In this document: positions 57,165 to 64,000 of the stretch, piece by piece
How the letters are laid out: the number at the start of each line of letters is the position of its first letter
How positions within the stretch are numbered: position 1 is the stretch's first letter
NCBI GenBank assembly: GCA_012033335.1
Contig: JAAURB010000003.1
Location: 1 to 64,000 of the forward strand
DNA length: 64,000 bases
Source: Oscillatoriales cyanobacterium RM2_1_1
GTDB lineage: Bacteria; Cyanobacteriota; Cyanobacteriia; Cyanobacteriales; Microcoleaceae
Reading direction: 5' to 3'
Notes under the pieces: generated by a model
What the model was told of the DNA's origin: nothing
Databases searched by the model: none
Seen by the model: the letters and a program-made list of their open reading frames with translations, nothing else
Translations under genes and position numbers: made by a program

Positions 57165-58172
57165 ATGTCAATTCTAAACACAGCATCTGAGAGAAAGCTT
57201 GAAACTGCCAATCATTTTTACGACTTGACTGCTGATGCAACCCCAATAGCTCTCCGTAATTTTCTCTATTGGGCTAAAAGAACTGCTGGAGCAGATCTTT
57301 TTATGCGCCAGGAATCTGCTGAAAAAGGCTTTCAAAAGTTATCTGAAAGTAGTTTGTCGATTCGTACAGTTTTGTCATCTATCAGCCCAAACTTGAAAGC
57401 TCCTCTTTTTGTTGTGGGTGCGCCCCGATCAGGAACCACGTTTCTAGGGGATTGTATCAATGTATTGCCCGAGTACTCTTACCATTTTGAGCCTGTTGCA
57501 ACGGTTGCTGCCAGTCGATACCTTTATCATAACAAGTGGAGTTTTCAACACGCTTGCTTCTTCTATCGTCTGGTTTACAAATGGCTGATGAGAATTCACC
57601 TGGAAGGTAACTTAAGGTTCACCGAAAAAAGCCCTGATAATTGTTTCTTGATACCTTTTCTTCATCAATGTTTTCCTGACGCAAAGTTCATTCATATTAT
57701 CCGCGATGGTCGAGATTCGGCCCTCTCTAACACCAAGAAACCCTGGTTAAGTTCATTCTCTAATGGTTCTGGTCTCAGGGAACCTAGTGGCTATTTATTT
57801 GGTTCGCGACCCCGTTACTGGGTTGAGCCTGATCGCGCTCTTGAGTTTCAGAATACAAGCGATATCCATCGATGTATTTGGTGCTGGCGGCGACATGTGG
57901 AAGCGGCCTTGAATCATAGCAGTTTCCTCCCTTCCAACCAATTTTTTGAAGTTCGCTATGAATCTTTAGTCACATATCCAGAGCTAAATGCTGATGAGAT
58001 CCTGGATTTCTTGGAAATTGATGAACCGAAATCTAAAGCGATTTTTCGATCCATCGCATCTAAGGCCAATATAAACTCAATTGGAACCTGGAAGCGAGAG
58101 CTCTCTAGTCAACAGAAGAAAATAGTTGAACAAGAAGCTGGTGCTCTCCTGGAAAGCTTAGGTTATCAGTAA
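57165..58172 (+). CDS. sulfotransferase family protein
   Basis: 335-aa PAPS-dependent sulfotransferase. The 5'-phosphosulfate-binding loop is FVVGAPRSGTTFLGDCINVL (near residue 85) and the 3'-phosphate-binding motif is FIHIIRDGRDSALSNTKKPW. EVRYESLVTYPE and the C-terminal SIGTWKRELSSQQKKIVEQE are also family-typical. No signal peptide is present, as expected for an enzyme using cytoplasmic PAPS. In this locus the likely acceptor is a sugar of the exopolysaccharide or a lipid-linked precursor, by context. The next gene is convergent, ending 24 nt away. Confidence 0.9.
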   Translation: MSILNTASERKLETANHFYDLTADATPIALRNFLYWAKRTAGADLFMRQESAEKGFQKLSESSLSIRTVLSSISPNLKAPLFVVGAPRSGTTFLGDCINVLPEYSYHFEPVATVAASRYLYHNKWSFQHACFFYRLVYKWLMRIHLEGNLRFTEKSPDNCFLIPFLHQCFPDAKFIHIIRDGRDSALSNTKKPWLSSFSNGSGLREPSGYLFGSRPRYWVEPDRALEFQNTSDIHRCIWCWRRHVEAALNHSSFLPSNQFFEVRYESLVTYPELNADEILDFLEIDEPKSKAIFRSIASKANINSIGTWKRELSSQQKKIVEQEAGALLESLGYQ

Positions 58173-58196
58173 TACCGCAGGTTATTCTCGTCGCAT

Positions 58197-59237
58197 CTAG
58201 GCAGAGATGAGGGGATAACCTTCTGAGGCTAGCCATTCTTTTGTGCGATCGCAGGCTTCTTCAAAAGAGACGATGGGAGAGTAATTTAACTGTTCTTGGG
58301 CCTTCTGATGGGGAAGTTTGTATTGGCACTGATATAGCCAGATCATTTCCTGGTTGAGAGCAGGTTGCTGAGGAAATTGTAAATGTTGCTTTCGTTGACT
58401 GGATAGAAAGTGTAAAAGACTTCCCAGTAAGTTTGAATTTTTCAAACCTTCCCGCAGCTGTTCCTTCCAAGTGGGTGTGAACTCAGGGCAGTTAATATTG
58501 GTCAGTTGGGACAGATCAGTCCCCAAGGAGTGAGCAATGGGTTGGTATAAATCAGCCCATGTTACCGTTTCAGCATCTCCCACCAAAAAAGCTTGACGGT
58601 TCACATCGGAGGCGGTCAAAGCGAGGCGCATGGCATGAACAAGATTATCAATGTAAATACTATTACAGATTCCCTGGCCTTGATCGACTAAGTAAGCCGT
58701 TCCAGAGAGCAGGGAATTGGCAAATCCAGTAATCCAGGTTGAACCCGGCCCTACTACAATTCCTGGTCGGAGCATAACAACTTCTGTTGTGCCTTTCTCA
58801 CTCAGTTGAAGTAGTTTTCGTTCAACCCAAACCTTGGCATTATTGTAAGCAATAAACTGACGATCATTTAAGGGACTACTTTCATTAGTTCCTACTGGCG
58901 GAGCTTGCCCATGAACCACAGCAGTGCTTAGATAAATTAAACGCCTAACCCTGGCTTTTTCTGCTGCTTTATAAGTAGAGACTGCAGTTTGTTTGAGAAA
59001 CCAAGGACTACCTGCAGCACAATATATTGCCATATCACAATCCGCTAGGGCATTTTCTAAAGAAGTTGTATCTAGAGCATCTGCCACACAACTTTCTAAA
59101 TTGGTATGAGCCAAATGGGAAAGGCTAGACGATGATCGAGCAATAGCTTTAACCTGGGCAATATTTTCAACACAAAAAATTTCTCTTGTTCGGCTACCAA
59201 TAAATCCACTTGCACCAATAATTCCAACTTTCAGCAT
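58197..59237 (-). CDS. NAD(P)-dependent epimerase/dehydratase
   Basis: 346-aa extended short-chain dehydrogenase/reductase. The Rossmann motif is VGIIGASGFIGSRT (GxxGxxG). The active site is QFIAYNNAKVWVERKL with the Tyr-xxx-Lys pair, preceded by RLIYLSTAVVHGQAPP carrying the Ser/Thr. The C-terminal third is less conserved and holds the sugar specificity, so the substrate is unknown; a nucleotide sugar for surface polysaccharide is the likely choice from context. It reads on the minus strand, away from the flippase gene by about 120 nt, and both are on the same strand, so they may be co-transcribed. Confidence 0.88.
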   Translation of the reverse strand: MLKVGIIGASGFIGSRTREIFCVENIAQVKAIARSSSSLSHLAHTNLESCVADALDTTSLENALADCDMAIYCAAGSPWFLKQTAVSTYKAAEKARVRRLIYLSTAVVHGQAPPVGTNESSPLNDRQFIAYNNAKVWVERKLLQLSEKGTTEVVMLRPGIVVGPGSTWITGFANSLLSGTAYLVDQGQGICNSIYIDNLVHAMRLALTASDVNRQAFLVGDAETVTWADLYQPIAHSLGTDLSQLTNINCPEFTPTWKEQLREGLKNSNLLGSLLHFLSSQRKQHLQFPQQPALNQEMIWLYQCQYKLPHQKAQEQLNYSPIVSFEEACDRTKEWLASEGYPLISA

Positions 59238-59357
59238 CCCTAATACTCTCTACGCTAAGGTTATTCCTAGTTTAACTTAATGTGTAACTCAACTTGGATT
59301 TCTATTGAGATAAATTCTTGAGTGGGTTAATCATCAGTAATTATCAGAAAATTCTTA

Positions 59358-60665
59358 TCAAGGCTCACCTGATCTTTTTGCTTGCTGCTTGTAGATTACA
59401 TAAACAATAATCCACAGGAAGATTAACTTGAAAGTTTCAGAAGATAAAGTTGCCCAAATTGCTCCTTTCCAGGAATACAGAGGAATTAGAATCAGATTGA
59501 GTCCAACATTGAGGACTGCTGCACCCGTTTGTACAATACTGCGGGATCTTTGTAATCCTGCTCCAGTGAGCGCATCTGCCGCCATATACTGTAAGCCAAT
59601 AAACAAAGGAATCGGTGCCAACCAGCGTAAAATTTCAACTGTCCCTTCATATTCTTGACCCAGAATATAAGGTACAAATGGAGCGAAAACTAAAACCCCA
59701 ACCGTTGCTATAACTCCATAGAGTATGACACTAGGCAACAGACGTTTGGCAAAACTCAGACTTCCTTTGATGCCGGATACACCATGTTGAAAAAACTTAG
59801 CATAAGTTGCACCTAGCATTGAAAATATAGGAATTGAGCTTACATCAATAGCGCGATAAGCTGCTGCATATATCCCTGCTACCTCTGCCGTTGCAAGGCT
59901 AACAAGCATTGTTTTGTCTATATTGGCATTAATAGTACCGGCAGACTCACTAATCGCAAAGTATAGCCCCTGGACTAATTCATCATTAAATTTTAGAGAA
60001 GAAAACGTGGGTTTTCCAAGAATCTTACAAACAAATAATATTGAGCCAAATGATGCGACTATCGTACTAATAAAGTACAAACTTGACCAAACCATAATAT
60101 CAGGGTTTGAAAACATGCTGGCCATCATTACAGCAGCCAGAAACTTAGTAATAGCTAGCATCAAACGTACGAAAGCAGATTCTTTAATCATGTCTACAGC
60201 CATAAAGGCCTTTGCAGTCACGTGAAATGTTAAAGTTATACCTAAAATATCAGCAGTTAAAATTAAAATCAAAACAACTATAGGGACAGATTTTAATATA
60301 AATAATTTAGCAAATAATACAAGTAAGATAATAATGATTGTGCTTGACGTAAAAACAGTGACAAGAGTTTTACCCCAGTATTCACTGAATCGAGAACGGT
60401 CTCTAGAAACAAATTGAATCAGAATATCTCCACTTCCTAGAACAGCAAAAGGAAGCACAATTGCTCCTAAAGCACTGACCCCCACGAATATTCCAAAGTT
60501 TTCTGCACCCAGGGAACGAGCCACTAAGATGAAAGAGGCAGTTTGTATGAATATACCAACAAACTTACTGACTAAAAGCCATAAAGTATCGCGCACTAAA
60601 GACTTTTTAAAAGTCCGATGTATCTTATTCCCTAGTCGCTGTAAGAAGCCTATAATTAAGCTCAT
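59358..60665 (-). CDS. Wzx-like oligosaccharide flippase
   Basis: 435-aa polytopic protein of the MATE/polysaccharide-transport (PST) type with about 12 hydrophobic segments. It starts with a basic helix (IIGFLQRLGNKIHRTFKKSL) and LWLLVSKFVGIFIQTASFIL. The motif ARSLGAENFGIFVGVSALGA is the family's typical first-loop sequence. Later helices such as ILRWLAPIPLFIGLQYMAAD contain the inner-cavity residues. By family knowledge it flips lipid-linked repeat units across the cytoplasmic membrane. The O-antigen-type polymerase lies about 350 bp upstream on the same strand, with dispersed repeat copy 3 between them. Confidence 0.9.
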   Translation of the reverse strand: MSLIIGFLQRLGNKIHRTFKKSLVRDTLWLLVSKFVGIFIQTASFILVARSLGAENFGIFVGVSALGAIVLPFAVLGSGDILIQFVSRDRSRFSEYWGKTLVTVFTSSTIIIILLVLFAKLFILKSVPIVVLILILTADILGITLTFHVTAKAFMAVDMIKESAFVRLMLAITKFLAAVMMASMFSNPDIMVWSSLYFISTIVASFGSILFVCKILGKPTFSSLKFNDELVQGLYFAISESAGTINANIDKTMLVSLATAEVAGIYAAAYRAIDVSSIPIFSMLGATYAKFFQHGVSGIKGSLSFAKRLLPSVILYGVIATVGVLVFAPFVPYILGQEYEGTVEILRWLAPIPLFIGLQYMAADALTGAGLQRSRSIVQTGAAVLNVGLNLILIPLYSWKGAIWATLSSETFKLIFLWIIVYVIYKQQAKRSGEP

Positions 60666-61019
60666 AATTTATAGTTTTTTTGAAGGGATAACAATTATTA
60701 ACCTGAGTTGGTGTTTGAAACGGTTATCAGGTGGCACAGACCCACTGAATTTACAACGGAAAGATAGAGATTTTAAGCGTTGCTGCCCAATCTATCGGGT
60801 CACAAAACTGACTGTTCAAACGTCCTCTAAAGCACTTTGGAATCTATCATACAGCGTTTCCAACGCTGCTGGAGTAGGAGGGGTGGCGGCGCACCGCGCC
60901 GCCACCTCTCAAATCTGTACCTCACATGATTAGAAATCGCTATATATCAATCAGACAGGATTGATGAGAAAGAGTAGGGAACAGTCCTCTGCTTGTAGGC
61001 TTCGTCTGTGGACTCCGCT
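60666..61019. other. intergenic between flippase and polymerase, with repeat copy 3
   Basis: About 355 bp, of which 60850-60945 is the inverted dispersed palindromic repeat. No gene. The repeat separates the two exopolysaccharide genes and could end or stabilise the upstream transcript. Confidence 0.5.
60850..60945 (-). repeat. dispersed palindromic repeat, copy 3 (inverted)
   Basis: In reverse complement the arms match copy 1, including GAGGTACAGATTTGA, and the right arm TGGAAACGCTGTA. The stem is the same GC-rich palindrome with a mismatch near its base (CCCCTC instead of CACCTCTC context). Confidence 0.88.
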
Positions 61020-62333
61020 TCAGTTTCCTCGTGATTGATTTGAGATCACGATATCAAGCTTGTCATCTACTGGCTTAACCATAGGAGCCCTAATATAAGA
61101 AGTGGCCACTGCCGTATACAAAACCCAAAAAAAGTTGTTTTGTCCTAGCAGTCCTCCCTCGGATAAATTAGTCATAAAGGTATATGTCAGATAAGTCAGA
61201 GGCCAAAGACCATCCAATCCTGCGCTCGTTCGTGCTAAGTAAAGCGAATACAATAAAATCACTGTGAATCCAATCCCATAGACTATTAGTCCTAGAAATC
61301 CTAAATCCAATAAAAGATCAAGTATGCCATTGTGGGAATAGGGAACATCCCAACGTGCTGCTCGAATCACATAGGCAGATGGGCCATCTAAACCATTCCA
61401 GAATGCCGTGAAGCCATAGCCCAACCAGGGACGTTTTTCAATCATCTCTCCTACCCATATCCATAGATCTGCCCGGCCTGTCAGGGATGGATCTTTTCCG
61501 ATAGCATTGAATAGTGCTTCAGAATTTTCTAGGTAGAAAAAATAGGAACCAACACCAACCGTAACAAAAAACAAAAAGACTGGAGTCATGACCAGATATC
61601 TGAGTCGAAATGTTCTATAGGCGAGTAAAGCGAATAATAGGATTGTGGCGTTAATTAAACTACTTGTTGATCTTGCTGTGGGTAAAAGTACTAAAGTTAA
61701 GCCAAAAAATATACGTAGAATCCACTTTTTGGATGGAGTAATATCTGATGCCACCAGAAACACAATTGACCCTAAAACGAGTGAACGACCAAAAACATTT
61801 TTATGAGTGAAGATACCTCGAAAGGCTCCGGCATGAACTCCATGCTCAACCCCATATCTAGGAAGAAGAACAATAAAGAAAATACTAAATAAAATGATCA
61901 GGCCATAAGCATAAGCTAATAGCTTGATTTGCTCTTTAAGCGAATAACGAGTCCCAAAGTAGAACCCAAATATAGTCGTTCCAACTAACCCGATGCAACT
62001 CCTCAAGGTTTCCGATGGATTGACTGACCAGGTTATAGATAATATGGTAAGGATTATCATGGCTGAGATAATCCGCTCTCTGGCAACAAAATAAATTGTC
62101 TTTTTCCATCGTAAGAGTAGAAAGAATGTAGCAAATAGGTAAGTCAAGAAGTAGAGAAATACATTAATCGTTAAGTTGATAGAAGAAAAATTAAAACCAT
62201 CTCCTTCACTGGCTCCCCCTGATAAAATTAATGGTAGCCAGCCTGAAATGTAGTGAATCAAGGATAAAACAATAAAAGTGACTTCGATACGCTTTAAAAG
62301 CTTTTCCATTCTAATGGGTAAATAGGAATTCAA
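61020..62333 (-). CDS. O-antigen ligase/polymerase-family (Wzy-like) protein
   Basis: 437-aa membrane protein with about 11 hydrophobic segments. The Wzy_C-type core is recognised by RGIFTHKNVFGRSLVLGSIV, LPTARSTSSLINATILLFAL and, in the large loop, WIWVGEMIEKRPWLGYGFTAFW followed by VPYSHNGILDLLLDLGFLGL. These contain the Arg and His residues typical of O-antigen polymerase and ligase. It would polymerise lipid-linked repeat units in the periplasm or transfer the chain. No catalytic assignment beyond the family can be made. The gene starts about 170 bp after the kinase stop and is in the same direction. Confidence 0.9.
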   Translation of the reverse strand: MNSYLPIRMEKLLKRIEVTFIVLSLIHYISGWLPLILSGGASEGDGFNFSSINLTINVFLYFLTYLFATFFLLLRWKKTIYFVARERIISAMIILTILSITWSVNPSETLRSCIGLVGTTIFGFYFGTRYSLKEQIKLLAYAYGLIILFSIFFIVLLPRYGVEHGVHAGAFRGIFTHKNVFGRSLVLGSIVFLVASDITPSKKWILRIFFGLTLVLLPTARSTSSLINATILLFALLAYRTFRLRYLVMTPVFLFFVTVGVGSYFFYLENSEALFNAIGKDPSLTGRADLWIWVGEMIEKRPWLGYGFTAFWNGLDGPSAYVIRAARWDVPYSHNGILDLLLDLGFLGLIVYGIGFTVILLYSLYLARTSAGLDGLWPLTYLTYTFMTNLSEGGLLGQNNFFWVLYTAVATSYIRAPMVKPVDDKLDIVISNQSRGN

Positions 62334-62503
62334 ATCCTAACTAGAGATACTGATTAAAAGTAAATTTGATTAAGTCAGGTCATCAGGGAGCACAAATGAA
62401 CGTAACTCACAATAAAAATAATGGGCTTCTGACTACACTACCCGAGCTGTTGGGTCATTAATCTGACTGTTTAAATATCTCTTAAATATCCTCTAGTAGT
62501 TTT

Positions 62504-64000
62504 TTAGGTCTTGCTCGATAACTTTTCAACATCCTGACGTTTTTTTGGCTTTCCCACCGGGAAATAACGCTTGGCGTGGTAAAAGTACTTCGCTGATTCA
62601 TTTTTGTTGATCGCATTTACAACTAACCCCAAGACCCGCTGACCTGATCTCTGCAACATTTCCTGAGCCCTTTTCGCACTATCTCGATCTAATATTCTGG
62701 GACGGGCTACCAACAAAATGCCCCCTGCCATTTGACTCAGGGTTAGGGCATCTGCTGCCAAAATTAATGGAGGGGTGTCGATGATCACAAAGTCATACTC
62801 TTCTGAAAAGTTTCGCACGAGGGAGATCATCCGTTTTGAATCCAGTAGGGCTAGAGGGTTGGGTGGGGTGACTCCAGCGGGCAGAATACTCAGATGGTCA
62901 ATACCCGGACAGATTGCGGCTTCAAGTTCAGCCTGACCCACTAAAATTTCACTCAGTCCAACTGCGTTAGTCAGTTCCCAAATGTGATGTTGGCAGGGTT
63001 GGCGCATATCCGCATCGATTAGCATAACCCGGTGCCCCAACTGAGCAATTGTTGCAGCCAGGTTAGCAGAAACAGTAGATTTTCCTTCCCGGGGTACCGA
63101 GCTCGTGACCACAATCACTTTAACCCGCTTATCTGAGCTGAGAAACTTCAGATTGGCTTGCAACATCCGATAAATCTCACTGACAAAGGAGTCTGGTGTT
63201 TCTACAACAGGGATATCTGAATTGGCCCTGTCTCGATCAAAACCAGGAAATAATCTCTGCTTCTCGAATGAAGGAATAATTCCAAGTAAAGTGTAGCTGA
63301 ACAGGTTTTTAATTTGTTCTACGGTTCTTAGACCCTTGTCACCCATTTCCAGGAGCAGCACAGCGGTTGTGGCCGCAATCACTCCCATCATTGCCCCCAA
63401 TGCTAATAACTCCATCTTGGCCGTCTTGCCATTTTTGGGAACCAGGGCAGTCTCCAGAATCCGGGCATTATTTGTACTCTTATTTTCGGCAACCTGTACC
63501 TCTTCTAAATTTTTCAGCAGGGTTTCATAGGTGAGCTGAACAACTTGAACTTTGCGTTCCAATTCTTGCTGCTGTTGCTCAAGCTGAGGCAGAACATCTG
63601 AACGCTCGGCATAGGTTCTGCGGGAATCGTACAAAGCATCCAATTGGCGGGTCAACTCTAAACGCTGACTCTCGTTATTGATAAATTGTTCAATCTGATT
63701 GTTTTTTTGCTCTCGAACCTGCAATAGGCCATTGGGAATTCGCGCCCCTGGGCCTAGAACTTGATCAATTTGCTGTTGGAGTAAAGCATTCAGGGACGCT
63801 TGCTTTTGCTTCAAACTGATAATTCGAGGATTTTTATCTCGAAATCGTCGGCGTTCATTCACCAATTCAGTTTCAACATTTTCGAGCTCAGAAAGAGTAC
63901 CTAGAACAACGGGAGACTGGCTCAACGTATTGAGAGCGATCGCATCGTTCAGACTCAGACCGACCTGCTGTTGTAAAGAGGCTGCCAGGGCATTGACCCC
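62504..64000 (-). CDS. polysaccharide tyrosine autokinase (Wzz-BY-kinase), 5' partial
   Basis: The frame is open to the right edge of the window, so the N-terminus is missing; 498 codons are visible before the stop. The visible part starts in the periplasmic Wzz coiled-coil domain (ENVETELVNERRRFRDKNPR, LLQQQIDQVLG). A second membrane segment (ELLALGAMMGVIAATTAVLL) follows, then the cytoplasmic BY-kinase: Walker A SSVPREGKSTVSANL, A' LIDADMRQP, Walker B FVIIDTPP. The C-terminal tail has Tyr in KYFYHAKRYFPVG, possible autophosphorylation sites, though a long tyrosine cluster is absent. It controls chain length in exopolysaccharide export. It is the likely first gene of the minus-strand locus with the polymerase and flippase. 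Confidence 0.92.
   Translation of the reverse strand, partial: GVNALAASLQQQVGLSLNDAIALNTLSQSPVVLGTLSELENVETELVNERRRFRDKNPRIISLKQKQASLNALLQQQIDQVLGPGARIPNGLLQVREQKNNQIEQFINNESQRLELTRQLDALYDSRRTYAERSDVLPQLEQQQQELERKVQVVQLTYETLLKNLEEVQVAENKSTNNARILETALVPKNGKTAKMELLALGAMMGVIAATTAVLLLEMGDKGLRTVEQIKNLFSYTLLGIIPSFEKQRLFPGFDRDRANSDIPVVETPDSFVSEIYRMLQANLKFLSSDKRVKVIVVTSSVPREGKSTVSANLAATIAQLGHRVMLIDADMRQPCQHHIWELTNAVGLSEILVGQAELEAAICPGIDHLSILPAGVTPPNPLALLDSKRMISLVRNFSEEYDFVIIDTPPLILAADALTLSQMAGGILLVARPRILDRDSAKRAQEMLQRSGQRVLGLVVNAINKNESAKYFYHAKRYFPVGKPKKRQDVEKLSSKT

Overview
The window is cyanobacterial chromosome. It carries chlL and chlN (light-independent protochlorophyllide reductase) with the DUF5331 gene between them, a Tic22 homologue, an SLH-domain outer-membrane porin, DUF4278 and pentapeptide-repeat proteins, and many copies of the HIP1 octamer GCGATCGC. 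Base composition is moderate and no rRNA, tRNA, CRISPR array, phage or complete insertion sequence was seen. The genus cannot be fixed from the sequence; a filamentous (Oscillatoriales-like) organism is only a guess.

Layout. 0-8.3 kb: iron-uptake-type porin, a broken duplicate of the 3' end of a DUF3604 gene, the intact DUF3604 gene, a Cys-type arylsulfatase and a divergent AraC-family regulator. 8.5-16.5 kb: a frameshifted small gene, an FHA-FHA-ABC-membrane fusion, a peptidoglycan-binding protein and several secreted or membrane proteins of unknown function. 16.5-20.1 kb: a three-gene minus-strand cluster (DUF1611/DgcN-like, alanine-racemase-fold enzyme, M20 amidohydrolase) that looks like D-amino-acid metabolism; two of the three genes carry frameshifts. 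20.5-26 kb: two large calcium-binding RTX-type proteins with almost identical DNA at their C-terminal ends, the second preceded by a 15-bp tandem repeat, then a DUF4278 gene. 26.5-33 kb: a vMAP-type HTH/NB-ARC/14xWD40 protein split by a frameshift, a fasciclin protein, and a phosphonatase-like HAD plus FAD oxidoreductase pair. 33-41 kb: a mycosporine-like amino acid (MAA) cluster: mysB, mysC, a sodium:solute symporter and a mysE-type NRPS. The NRPS is predicted to load serine and carries an extra N-terminal condensation domain; mysA is not present. 41-48 kb: rpmF, Tic22, an MFS transporter and a frameshifted membrane protein, among two families of small dispersed palindromic elements. 48-51.5 kb: chlL-DUF5331-chlN. 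51.6-64 kb: an SGNH hydrolase, then an exopolysaccharide locus (acyltransferase, DUF6492, GT2, sulfotransferase, epimerase, Wzx-like flippase, Wzy-like polymerase, tyrosine autokinase running off the window edge).

How genes work together. MysB and MysC would turn demethyl-4-deoxygadusol into mycosporine-glycine, and the NRPS would add serine to give a shinorine-type sunscreen, provided mysA is elsewhere in the genome. ChlL and ChlN would form the dark-operative reductase with a ChlB that is not in the window. The last 10 kb fit synthesis, acylation or sulfation, flipping and polymerisation of a surface polysaccharide.

A recurring oddity: six reading frames are broken, and each break fits the loss of exactly one base. 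This may be real decay, but the uniform pattern makes uncorrected deletion errors in the assembly a serious alternative.
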